This document shows, piece by piece, positions 23,690-34,393 of a DNA stretch of 64,000 nucleotides; position 1 is the first letter of the stretch; every line of letters begins with the position of its first letter. Position numbers and translations under genes: made by a program. This DNA is from Cryptomeria japonica (Eukaryota > Streptophyta > Pinopsida > Cupressales > Cupressaceae), in the NCBI RefSeq assembly GCF_030272615.1, contig NC_081414.1, positions 908,927,009 to 908,991,008 on the forward strand, written 5' to 3'. The notes under the pieces were generated by a model. The model saw nothing but the letters and a program-made list of their open reading frames with translations. It had not been told where the DNA came from and searched no databases.

Positions 23690-25514
23690 GCACCCTCTCC
23701 CTCATCGCCTAGTGGAGGAGGAGGAGCCTGATGCCCAGGATCCTGACGAGGCGCCCATGCTCCCTCTGATCGTGCCATATACTGCAAATAGGGTATCACC
23801 TGCTGTGCAACAGGAACTGTGACACTATATGCTGCCACATAATAAGCTACCCTACTACCCTAGAGAAGGACATCCTATCGTAAAGCCTCTATCTCTGCTC
23901 TTGACTTTGCCCTCAATGATGCGATCTAGCGATCTGCTCGACCCTCTCCTCGGCAAGCTGTCGATCTCACTCCACTAGTTGAGTTAGAGCCATTGTCAAC
24001 TATGACTGTAGCTCTACAAGACGTGCCCTCATCAACCGTCCAGCGTCTATCCCCTGCTCTCTCGTAGGCTCTCCACCCCCATCTCCACCTGTGGCTCCAC
24101 CCTACACATCTCGCCGCTGTCAGACATGTCTCGAAGCTGCTCACTCCTCCTTGGTCCCACCCAATCTCACTCCTACTCCTCCTAGGGATCCACCCTCACC
24201 CCTCTGTTGTCCACCCTCAACTGGCACCCTGCTCTTACTAGCACTAGGATCACCACCTGTCTGCCTCGGAGCCTTGACTCTCTGTCCCTACCTCTGGCCA
24301 TGCCTGTGGCCATGTTCCTATCCCTGTGCTAGTGCAGGGGCATCATCCTCAATATGAGGAGCCTCCTCACCCAGATCTGTGAATCGAGGGAACGGATGCT
24401 GCTGAAAATAATCTCTTTATTGGGGCAATACCCCTGCATCCACTACATCATCCATGTAATCACATCTTAGGTGGTGTAAACCAGTTAGCTCCTGCATCGC
24501 CAAAGCATAAGACAACCATGGAGACCATCCCTGTCTCTCCTCATCTGCGTACTACACATAAGTTGTGTACTCCTGTGAGATCCCCTGAGGCCGGCCATAC
24601 TGCCTCATCACTCAAGAAATGACGAATCGCTCCACAATAGTCTAGGATCTCCCGATCAGTGGGTGTGTAATAAAAAGGTTCCTACGAACCATCCACCAAT
24701 CATCCCATGGCTCCAAACCTTTGTACGGTCTCCATACAACAGCTATCAGGTCATCCAGCTACCGTCTCCAAAAATCTGTCTTGCCCAGATGGGGCTGTGT
24801 GATGTATCTGGCATACCTATATATAATCGGCTGGCCGAGCTCTCTACTATCATCTACTATGGGCTGACAAACGGGAAGGTTCTCCCAAGCCCACACCTAC
24901 AAAATATATACACCATCGGCCATGCTCTACCCATCTCTATACATGATCTCATGCATCTCTCGATACATGTGGGCCAATAAACACGAACCCTAGCCAAGTC
25001 TCTAAGGGGTCTCTATCAATCTCTCTAACATCCGACCCCATCTGCACTGGAAGCCCTGCTAGCCTCTGTCTAGCATCAGAAAAAAGCCTATGAACCCTGC
25101 TAGAACACATGCTAGAGAAAAATCCTTGTTGTACCTGCTCATCAGTATGTCCCAACTCGTGGAACGAGTCAAAATGTTAGGATCACTGAAGACATGCCTC
25201 ACTACCTATAATCCTAGAAGGTGCCCTAAATTATAATCCACCTTATCCCTAGCAAAAGGGATACAGAGGATCCTGTATACATCCTCGGGAGTGATAGTCA
25301 ACTCCCCCATCAGTAGATGAAATGTGTTATGCTCCAAATGAAAACACTCAACCAATGCCGTGAGCATTCCATGATTCACACGGATATTAGGTAATCTCAA
25401 CATATGAGTCAAGTTGCACAAGTCAATATGAGCCTACTCAACCTCAGATAAATGTCGAACTAATGCCATAGTAGGAGGATAAACACATCTTAATAGCATA
25501 GGAGGCAATCGAAC
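23690..25514 (-). pseudogene. Antisense plant mobile domain (PMD) gene in element D, broken
   Basis: The minus strand opens at 25514 with RLPPMLLRCVYPPTMALVRH, then AHIDLCNLTHMLRLPNI and VNHGMLTALVECFHLEHNTF. HLLMGELTITPEDVYRILCI follows, the hallmark of the PMD family (Pfam PF10536). Later pieces, after stops near 25440 and 25207 and a frameshift, read ELGHTDEQVQQGFF, RQRLAGLPVQMG and WCIYFVGVGLGRTFPF, extending the domain to about 24660. The rest is Arg/Gly-rich low-complexity sequence. It is more GC-rich than its surroundings. PMD proteins occur as host silencing factors (MAIN/MAIL type) and as cargo of transposons. Position between Gag frame and 3' LTR, opposite in strand, fits the extra ORFs reported for Tat-lineage gypsy elements. 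Confidence 0.8.
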
Positions 25515-25980
25515 CTACAAAAAACCCAACAATGAAGCATCAGAAAACATTTCACATGAGCCTACAAAAGAAGCAAAACATCACACGAATCCAACTAAGT
25601 CAAATGCAAAATCAAAATTTCACGTTTAGACCTTCAAAAATGCTCATTGTCTCTCAAATGACAAAACATAGAGAAGCAGAACTTCGTACGAGCCAGGATT
25701 AGCTCTTGCATGACAAAACAACCCCAAATGACATACTATTGGCTCTCGCACGACAAAATGGTCTTTTTATAGTCTTGTCGTACGATATCAGGGTGCACCC
25801 CGAACGACAAATCTAATGGGTTCAAACAATGAAAGAAATTTTACTAGTTACTCGTACGAGACAGAATCCTGTCTCACATGATAAACCATGATGCTCGACC
25901 CCAAACATGTGAAAAAATTGCAAAATGAACAAACAAATTCAAAATTGAAAACAAAAACAGGCTTAAAATCGATCACTTAC
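25515..25980 (-). other. Candidate intron upstream of the PMD frame
   Basis: On the minus strand, CCAATG is followed by GTAAGTGATC (donor at 25980), and TTGGGTTTTTTGTAG ends at 25515, right where the PMD frame opens. Joining the two puts the ATG in phase with RLPPMLLRC. A 466-bp intron is therefore plausible. It is inferred only from consensus splice sites; the ATG would be the last codon of exon 1. Confidence 0.4.
25650..25890 (-). repeat. Cluster of degenerate TTTGTCGTNCGAG motifs
   Basis: Read on the minus strand, variants such as TTTTGTCATTTGAGAG, TTTTGTCATGCAAGAG, TTTTGTCGTGCGAGAG and ATTTGTCGTTCGGGG recur, with palindromic forms (CTCGTACGAG at about 25851-25860, TCGTACGA near 25788). 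About eight copies lie within 240 bp, inside the candidate intron upstream of the PMD frame. They may be regulatory sites or a decayed minisatellite. Confidence 0.5.
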
Positions 25981-27231
25981 CATTGGCTCACAATTTCGAG
26001 GTCAATTATGTCTTCTCTGGCCCTTGAATCGATGCTAACGACTAGGGACCACCATTTTCTTTGTAGAAGGCTTTTTGAATTTTCAAACTTGGAGGGTTAA
26101 AATGAATTGAAAATGACACTTTTGTCCCATATATAGCCAAAAACCTAATTTTTCAACTTGCTCCAATAGACATGAAAATTGTACCCTTAGCTAATTTGAC
26201 CATTCCGATTCCATTTTCAGGATCGAAATTGAAATTCGAGATCATTTTGCTAGTCAATTTCAAAATTTGGACCACTTAGCACTTTTCATCAAATGCTCTT
26301 TCTTTAACTTTGTGCTCAATTTATCATGTTTCAACGCTGAATCTCAATTTAATTTCTACAAATCAACTTTGTGCTCAATTTCAATGCGAAATTTTCAAAA
26401 ATTCCTCTGAATCAATTTATTCTCAAACAACTTATCATCGTTAAAGAAATTGCTTATCATCATGTACCCTTGCTATTTTTTGATTTCGCTCCCGAGGGAG
26501 CATACTCGTGACCTTATGACCTCACATTCTTCAATGTCGAGAAAATTTTCAAATCTTCATCGAAAGTCGAGCAAAAATATTTTTCAACTGAAGAAAATCA
26601 ATCAAATAAGATCTCATCGCTAGGGGCATCTCAACTTCATCGCTTTATATCAAGTTGAGATTTCTCGATCATCTGAATCAAATCAATCTCTAGGGGCATA
26701 TCAGTTTCATCACTTCATATCAAGCTGATATTGTCTTTATCTGAATCAATCTTTTAACGTTAATCAATTTCATCGCTTTTCATCAAGCTGATTATTCGTT
26801 TAAACTCAGTCAAGGGTTTAAAGAGTATCTTTGATCACACTCAATCTAAGCAAGTGTTCAGTATTCGTTGCTTTGGATCAAGCTAGACAGTTTATCTTCA
26901 CTCATTGTGTCTTGATCAATCAAGTTCAAGATCAATTTTTTATCATCACTCACTATGTCTAGATCAATCAAGTTCTAGATCAGCAAGATCCACTTCTTGA
27001 TCAATCAAGTTCAAGTTCGGTATCTTTTGTTTTCTATCATTCCTAAGTTCAATCAAGTTTGGGATCAGTATCACTTTAATCAAACTTCATTCAGCTTCAT
27101 CGCTTTGAATCAAGCTAAACACATTGCTTTCATCTAGTTTGTGATCAGTCAAGTTCAGAACTGGAATCTCTTAGAAATAACTATTCTTTGAACCAATGCG
27201 CTACTCGCACATTGATTCAAAGAGGGGAAAA
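25981..27231 (+). other. Element D 3' region and polypurine tract
   Basis: No coding frame on the plus strand. From about 26630 to 27120 it holds degenerate repeats of TTCATCGCTTT(x)ATCAAGCTGA (near 26635, 26708, 26770, 26865 and 27097) mixed with GATCAATCAAGTTCAAG repeats. It ends with the polypurine tract AAAGAGGGGAAAA (27219-27231), directly against the 3' LTR. Confidence 0.75.
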
Positions 27232-28320
27232 TGTAATACCCTAAAAATGGTCATCTAAACCATGAGCCCCTAATCTTGACAACCTCACCAAGGTCCTAAC
27301 CAAAGGCAATTAAATAAACCTTGAGCACACAATTAATTCTTTAATCATCAAATTTCACATGGAAAATTAATAACTCAATATTAATTAAATATTTATTTAA
27401 TTAATTAAATCATTCCAAGTAAATCATTTTAAACAATTATCTTATTTATTTTAATTAAATATCTTTTGCATATTTAATTAAATAAATCAATTTTCCATTA
27501 AATCATCAAAAAGAGGAATTAATTTGAAAAATAAATAAAAATTGTCATAAATCTTCAAAAAAGGAAACAAATCAAGAAAGAGGAATTGGAAATTATGAGC
27601 ACAAATCTTCAAAAAAGGAAATAAATAAAAAAATGAATTAATTGACAAAAAAGAATTAAAAATTTGAGAAAAGAAATCAATTGGAGATAATCTTGAAAAA
27701 AACAAATTAAAAATTGATAAATAACCTCAAAGAAAGCAATTAAAACAATTAAATATTAAAATTGAATGAAATAGAGAATAAATCAGCTTTTTTCTTGATT
27801 TTATCTTAATTTTAGTTCAATTTCCTTTAAAACTGAGAAAAGCATCCAATCACATCAATTCACCTGGATTGTGCTTCCTCTTGGAAAATCTTGACCGCTC
27901 ATCATCATTTGATCTTAGCTTTTGGTTTCTTTCTGAATTTTCTATAAATTCAGGCTCTCATCTCTCATTCAAAAATCCTGGAGAATATATTGTTATTATG
28001 TCATCTTTGCTCTAGGTTCATTGCATACATATTTAGATCATTTATCTCATTTATTGCTTAAATCTTGTTAGATTAATCTTGCATCCATCTAGCTTGAATT
28101 CATGCTCATATAGATTAAATCCTTTGTTTAGGTGTCGTCTAGTCACTGGATAGCTTAACAATCTGAGAGCAATCTAAACTCGCATCTACTAGAAGGCAAT
28201 GGGTCACTTTGTTATGGTTTTATTATTCATTGATTATTGATTTACTAACCATGCATCTAATGACTTAATTGAAGTGTTGTGTATTCAGATACAGATATAG
28301 GTCCACTTTTCACACACATA
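27232..28320 (+). repeat. Element D 3' LTR
   Basis: A 1089-bp partner of 15467-16566, with only scattered substitutions and a few small indels. It ends ...CACACATA (TA where the 5' copy has CA) and is followed by the ACATC target duplication. Confidence 0.95.
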
Positions 28321-29275
28321 ACATCAATACCAAAAATCTGACAAAATATCAAAGAAAGAATATAAACCTCTAAATCTCAAAGATGACTACTCCCCCTAAG
28401 TAGTAGCACCACTCATCAGTGCTGGAATGAATAATATCTTTGATAATGCATGCCATACTGATGACAAACTGCATCAATAAAGTCTCTGTCAAAGGGGAAG
28501 AAACCCCTAACCTGTCTCTCAAATACTCAAATGATTCCTTAGACATCGGTTTAGTGAATATATCTGCAATCTATTCTTTAGTGTTGACATAAACCAGTTT
28601 GACTTCCTTTCCTTCTACCTTGTCCTTCAGAAAGTTATACTTTATTGATATATGCTTAGTCTTAGAGTGAAATACCAGATTCTTAGATATGTCAATAGCT
28701 GGAGAGTTATCACAGTAGATAACTACCAGTTCACTAAAATTTACCTTGATATCCTTCAACATTTTCTTCATCCACAAGACTTGAGTGCAATTAGTTGTTG
28801 CTACAACATATTTAGCTTCTGTAGTAGATAAAGAAATGCATGACTGTTTTTTGTTGATCCATGAAACCAATTTCTTTCCAAGAAAGAAAGCTCCACCAAA
28901 AGTTCTCTTCCTGTCATCTATATCTCCTACCCAATCTGAATCTGTATATGCACATAAAGTGAAATCATCATCTCTAGAATACCATAAGCCATATATTGTT
29001 GTTCCTTTCAAATACCGAAATATCCTTTTTACTACACATTCATGATTTTCTTTAGGATTACTTTGATATCTTGATACAATACTTACTACATTCATAATAT
29101 CCGGTCTAGTCTGAGTTAGATATAGCAAGCCACCAATAATAGACTTATACCTTGTCGGATTTACCAGTGTAGAAGTATCCTTGATATTTAATTTCTCACT
29201 TGTCACCATAGGAGTACTTATCGGTTTGGAATTATCCATACCAAAATTCTTCAACAATTCCCTCAGATACTTAGT
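28321..29275 (-). pseudogene. Element C RNase H and 3' coding end
   Basis: A long open segment (29257-28571, 228 residues) begins MLKNFGMDNSKPISTP and contains YLTQTRPDIM, YTDSDWVGDIDDRKRT (first catalytic Asp), SWINKKQSCISLSTTEAKY (Glu), IYCDNSPAIDISKN (Asp) and HSKTKHISIKYNFL. These are the standard copia RNase H landmarks and the acidic residues are in place. A stop follows NTKE; the usual IADIFTKP ending is still readable beyond it. The 3' tail stops at the D insertion. Confidence 0.92.
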
Positions 29276-30064
29276 TTAACAAATAAAAATGCCTTTGTCA
29301 GTTTGAGTAATCTGCAAACCTAAGAAAAATCTCATCTCATTAATCATGGACATTTCAAATTCATTCTTCATATTATTAGAAAATTCCATGCACAATTTAT
29401 CTTCTCCTCCAAAAATGATATCATCAAAAAATACTTCAATAATCAGAATATCATCATCAGTGATCTTATAATATAAATTACTATCAGCGCTAGCTTTAGT
29501 AAAACCAAGCTTCAAAAGATATCTATCAAATCTTGCATACCAAGCTCTAGGAGCTTGTTTCAATCCATATAAAGCTTTCTTCAATCTGCAAACCATATCT
29601 TTATCATCTGTTAGTGAAAATCCATCAGGTTTCTCAATGTATACTTCTTCCTCAAGTTCACCATTCAAAAATGCACATTTAACATCCATTTGATAAAACT
29701 TATAGTTCTTATAAGCTGCATAGGCAAGAAATAGTCTAACAGCTTCAATTCTAGCTACAAGTGCAAATGTCTCACCATAAGCAATTCCTTCCATTTGAGA
29801 ATATCCTTTACAAACCAATTTATCCTTGTTTCTTACAATTTGACCATCCTCATTTAGTTTATTCCAAAAAACCCATTTAGTTCCAATAACATTCTTATTT
29901 TTAGGCCAGGGAACTAAATTCCAAGTCTCATTTTTCTCTATCTGATCTAATTCATCTTCCATAGCCTTTAACCAATGTTTATCTTTACAAGCTTCAATAA
30001 TAGATGTCGGTTCAATTTGAGAAATAAGACATACCTCTTCATTTGCTAGTCTTCTTCTTGGCAT
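29276..30064 (-). pseudogene. Element C reverse transcriptase
   Basis: A 262-residue open frame: ACKDKHWLKAMEDELDQIEK, WNLVPWPKNKNVIGTKWVF, DGQIVRNKDKLVCKGYSQ, YQMDVKCAFLNGELEEEVYI, LKKALYGLKQAPRAWYARFD and FFDDIIFGGEDKL. These are the copia RT blocks in order. The catalytic YVDD reads FFDD: both aspartates are kept but Tyr and Val are replaced. The frame ends at a stop just before RNase H. Apart from that stop it is the best-preserved RT here. Confidence 0.93.
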
Positions 30065-30834
30065 AACTCCCTTGTTCCTATCTCCAATGATTTGATCTTC
30101 AGAATGATTTAATCTTACATACCTTGGTGTCTTCTAAACTTCAGGTTCACTGCTCTGATCATCAGTCATAGTTGAATTTTCTGATTGTGTCGATGTAACT
30201 GTCTCAGTTTCCTATACCAATTGAGGCATTATCAGTTCAGTTATGATCATTTTCACTGTCGGTTCCCTGTCATATGATATAGATTGATTTTTGTATTTCT
30301 CATCTACTTTCACATTAGCGCTCTCCATAATTCTCTACAATCTTTTGTTATAACATCTATATGCATTGCTTTGAATTGAATAACCAGGAAATATCCCTTC
30401 ATCACATCTAGGATCAAACTTCCCAATTGAATCATCTCTTTTGATATAGCATTTAATTCCAAAAATTTTAAAATATTTAATAGTAGGTGTATGTCCAAAC
30501 CATAATTCATAAGGGGTCTTACCGGTTTCACCTTTAATGTGAACTCTGTTGAATGTGTAGATTGTTGTACTCACTGCTTCTCTCTAGTAGATGTGAGGCA
30601 ATTTGGCTTCCATAATCATAGATCTTGCTGCATCCAAAATGGTTATGTTCTTTCTTTCCACAAATCCATTCTTCTGAGGAGTCTGAGGTGCAGATAATTG
30701 TCTCGTAATTTCATTTGTCTCACAATAACTGTTAAATTCATGAGAAGTGAACTCACCGCCTTGATCTGATCTTAGACATTTGATTTTCAATCCAGTTTCT
30801 ATTTCAACCTTTTCTTTAAAGATATTGAATTTAT
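30065..30834 (-). pseudogene. Element C integrase, C-terminal part
   Basis: Downstream of the E insertion the frame gives IKCLRSDQGGEFTSHEFNSY (second catalytic Asp), LSAPQTPQKNGFVERKN (catalytic Glu), then, after a stop, YTFNRVHIKGETGKTPYELW and YFKIFGIKCYIKRDDSIGKF with GIFPGYS. The last is the conserved copia block before RT. It continues the half at 38574-39224. Confidence 0.88.
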
Positions 30835-30839
30835 CAAAG

Positions 30840-32340
30840 TGGTGCAGGGGAACCTCTTCAACAAGTCATTCATGGATCAGAGGATGAGGATTAGGATCAT
30901 TTTGAATGTCTTTGGTTTATGCATTTTCATGTTTTGAATAAGGACCCCACCTTGTAAACCAATGTCCCAAATTAGGCATTCTAATAAGCCAATTTGGAAA
31001 ATTCGGTAAATAGGGGTAGCATGATATTTATTTTGATGTTTTGAAGGATTTTAGGGTGTCTAGGTGGTGTTTGGGTGATCCAAGTTGTGTGGGTCCCAAA
31101 CTTGTTTTGGTTGACAACTTTTGACAAAAGTCCATTTGAAAAATGCAACTTTTGAAGCAAAAGTGCAACATTTTGAATTTTGGTTGATGTAAGCCTCTCA
31201 ATGGATCCAACCTATTCAAATTAGGTTGGAAACAATTGAGAGAAGGCCTAGATACTTTGTGGATACAATTCCCAAGGTTAGTGTTGTTGTTGATTGAATT
31301 TTGGAACCACAATAAGACAAAAAGATGAGTTTTTCCTTGAAAATCTGATCTTATTGTTGTTTGGACGTCATTGTACGGATTTATTCTGACAAATTTGTTC
31401 ATGGAGTAGGTAGAGGATTGAGTTACCTTTGTTTTGGTGGTGGCTTGAGGCCTTAATCCTTTGTGAGCAGTGAGAATCCCTTGATTTATTGACTGTAACC
31501 CAGAAAACCAAGGTTTGGCTAGGGTTTCACCTAATAATGGCCATGTCTTGCATATCACTCATCTACAAGGTCTTTCCTTTGGTGTAATGCAACATTGGCT
31601 AGTTTATTTTAATATTTCCATGGGTTTTTTCAAGGGAAGCTTTGTTGTGCAGAGTATGAAGCAAACCTAGGTAGGCATCTCCATGTGACTACCTTGGACA
31701 AAATTTAGACAATCACCCTAAAATCTTATAGCGGTGGATTCTATGCCTGCAACCCTGGAATTAGAGGTTATTTGTGATCCCCAACATACTCATGAAGTTT
31801 TTTTTTTGGTTTATGATTTATAACTTGGATTTTCTTTGTAAATTAGGCCTAATAGTCCTAATTAGGTCTCTCGGCTTCTAAAGGGTTCAGACCCTTAGAT
31901 TGTAGATCTTGCCAATCCCTTTTAGGGATATGTGTAACTCCATAAATCGTATCTGGAATGGTGAATAGTTTTCTATCTTGAGTTCAATATTTTGGAGTTA
32001 AGGGAAAAATACCTGTTGCATAGGGCTACTAGCCAAGGGGGTAAGTTTCCAAAGGAAGTATAGGGCATTGATGTCAAAGTCCAAAATAAATGTTTGGAAT
32101 AGTTCCTAGGTGTCATGAACTGACCAAATCCAAGGCCCCCAGGAGAAAGAGTCATGGTGAGGAATTTTGGAGATGTTGAAGCCATTTACTCTTCTTGAGT
32201 AGGCGCTAGGCTTGAGTAGTGGAGAGTAATTCAAACCCTCAAGGTGTGGAATCCTTTTTGTAGGATCCTTTCTACCATTTGAAGGGGTCTAAACCAAACC
32301 TTTTGGACCTATCCATAGGTGTGAGAAGTTCTTTGCATCA
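30840..32340 (+). repeat. Element E 5' LTR
   Basis: A 1501-bp repeat, TGGTGCAGGGGAACC... to ...TTCTTTGCATCA, paired with 37067-38568. Its first 55 bases correspond to the chromodomain-ORF tail encoded at the start of the 3' LTR. Confidence 0.95.
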
Positions 32341-32342
32341 AG

Positions 32343-32354
32343 TGGTATCAGAGC
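32343..32354 (+). other. Element E primer binding site
   Basis: TGGTATCAGAGC, the standard initiator-Met tRNA primer match, two bases after the 5' LTR. Confidence 0.92.
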
Positions 32355-32389
32355 TTAGGAGTGTCCTTTGGACCAAAGAAGAAGAGAAG

Positions 32390-33156
32390 ATGTCATAGGA
32401 AGAGGGATCCCAAGATCTCCCATCAAGGATGACCAATGCTGAGTTGGTTGTCCTAGTGAAGAAGCAGATGACAGAGAGTAGAGGAGTCAAGGCTGAGAAT
32501 TAGGCTTTGAGAAATGAAATGGACCAGTTGAAGGGCAAAATGGAGAGGGCAGAGAGAGAGACTCTAGAGGAGTTGAAGAAGGGGATGAAGAGGAGATCCC
32601 TAGGTAGGAAGAACTAGAGGTTCGTGTAGACTAGAGACCCCTAATGAGTGTCCTCGAGTCCATGGAAAGGATAACAATGGATGTGAAGTTGGATCTTCTA
32701 GTGTTTGTAGATAATATGGAACTTGATACAATGATGGAGTTGATAGACTCCTTAGACAATATATTTGAGAGTGAAGACATACCAGAGCACCAAATGCTGA
32801 AAATGGCCCAATCCAAAATGAAAGGGGCTGCTCTGACTTGGTGGAATTTCATCCAAGATGAGAGGGTAATAGAGGGGAAGAGAAGAGTTTCTACTTGGAA
32901 GAAGATGTTGGCTTTGGTGAAGGAAGCCTATGTTCCAGTGGACTATAATGTCCAGTTACGCAAGAGGAGACAAAACTTGAAGCAAAAGGAGATGGATGTG
33001 AGTTCCTACATAGAGGAATTCATGAAGTTGTGTGTGAAGAACAAGGTAAAGGAGAGTGAGGATGAAAAAGTGGTGAGATATCTCAATGGACTAAGATTTT
33101 CCATCCAAGAAGACCTGAATCTCCACACCCTAGAGATAGTCCAAAAATGTTTTTAG
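32390..33156 (+). pseudogene. Element E gag
   Basis: The frame starts at ATG 32390 and has early stops. Its N-terminal part is a charged coiled-coil-like stretch (ALRNEMDQLKGKMERAERET). From 32644 it is open for 170 residues with KMAQSKMKGAALTWWNFIQD, WKKMLALVKEAYVP, LRKRRQNLKQKEMDVSSYIE and VVRYLNGLRFSIQEDL, the conserved chromovirus capsid block. A stop at 33154 ends it near the usual Gag C-terminal linker. Confidence 0.9.
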
Positions 33157-34393
33157 TTAGCACTTAAGGTGGAGGAGAATCTAAAGAGGAGGCAGGAATA
33201 AAATAGCAAAGGAAAATGGAGACAAAAAAGAGGGCGAAGAATCTCTTTCAGAGGCAAAGGAAATGGTTTTGGATACCAAGGTGATTCTAGTCAAGAAGGC
33301 ACCAGAGGAGAGAGCAGTTACAACCAATGAGGAGGTTACAATCAAAGAGGGAACTTTAGGGGAAGAAGACCATCCTCTAGAGGAATATCCCAAGGTAGAG
33401 GACCTCCTAGATGTTACAACTACAACCAAGAGGGGAACATGGCCAATAGGTGTCCGGAGAAGGCTGCAAGCTCCATGGGAGAAAGGAGGAGCAACTTGGT
33501 GCAGGAATCTGATTGCCAAAGTGTGGTAAGTACAAACACCTATCAAAGTGTCAATGCTTTTGATAGATATGGCTACCCTGAAAGAGGAGAGGCTCTGATG
33601 ATGAGGAGAGTAGTGACCACCATGAAGGTACCTGATAAAGAGTCCCCACAAAGAATGTCTCTTTTCAAAACTACCTGCAGGGGAGGAGAAAAGGTATGCA
33701 AGGTCCTGATAGACTCCAGATCTACTAAGAATTTTGTGTCACTTGAAATGATAGAGAAGCTTAAGTTGAGAAGGTTTCCACATCCTTACCCCTACAAGGT
33801 CTCATGGCTCACCCAAGGTCAACAAGTAGTGGTAGAAGAGCAAGCTTGGGTAGAGTTTTAGATTGGATCCTACAAGGATAGGTTTTTATTTGATGTAGCC
33901 AAGATGGATGTATGTCATCTCCTATTTGGGAGACCAAGGAAGTTTTATTTGAAGGCTCATCATGATGGAGTTAGAAACACCTATTAATTCACCAAAGATG
34001 GTAAGGTGATATAACTTTTACCTTTGATGAAGAATGAGATGGAACCAAAGGGGAAATATGCCAAAGTGTTGATGGTAGAAGGAAATCAGTTCATGAAGGA
34101 GATTGCAGAAAAAGATGTAGTTTGCTATGCCCTCATTCCTAGTTCCAAGGTGACAAAGAAGGAGTAGTTTGCAGAGAGGAAATGAAAAGGACAGCGACAC
34201 ATAGACCCTACAGTTAAACTATTACTTGACAAGTACAAAGGCATCATCTTAGATGGAATGCCAAGGTCCCTGCCACTAGTAAGAGACATAAGTCATTGTA
34301 TAGATTTGATCCCTTGATCTACCCTACCAAATAAAGAAGTATACAATCTTAGTCCAGACCAGAATGTAGAGATGGCAAGACAAATTTTAGGAG
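33157..34393 (+). pseudogene. Element E zinc knuckle and protease (broken)
   Basis: At 33412-33453 the knuckle reads CYNYNQEGNMANRC: the second Cys is Tyr and the His is Asn, so it would not bind zinc. The protease site near 33700 reads KVLIDSRSTKNFVS, with Arg for the Gly of D-S-G. A stop at 33859 precedes DVCHLLFGRPRKF-type sequence and LPLVRDISHCIDLIP-type sequence, the usual end of protease and lead-in to RT. The linker carries further stops. Confidence 0.88.

Larger units (their letters stand above)
15467..28320 (+). mobile_element. Element D: non-autonomous LTR element with antisense PMD gene
   Basis: LTRs 15467-16566 and 27232-28320 are flanked by a perfect ACATC duplication (15462-15466 and 28321-28325). 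A primer site beginning TGGCGCC lies five bases inside the 5' LTR and a clean polypurine tract (AAAGAGGGGAAAA) abuts the 3' LTR. The 10.7-kb interior has a tandem leader repeat, a Gag/proline-rich frame on the plus strand, and a plant mobile domain gene on the minus strand. No protease active site, RT, RNase H or integrase was found in any frame. Its LTRs look the most alike of any pair here: 5 mismatches in the first 130 bases by eye. Confidence 0.92.

Noticed and set aside
24091-24980. Plus-strand Pro/Cys-rich frames opposite the PMD gene
   Set aside because: The minus strand gives family-level PMD matches; these are shadow frames in a GC-richer stretch.
31028-31558. 176-codon minus-strand frame in the element E 5' LTR
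   Set aside because: The counterpart in the 3' LTR (37144-37449) is shorter and broken; no domain; most likely chance.
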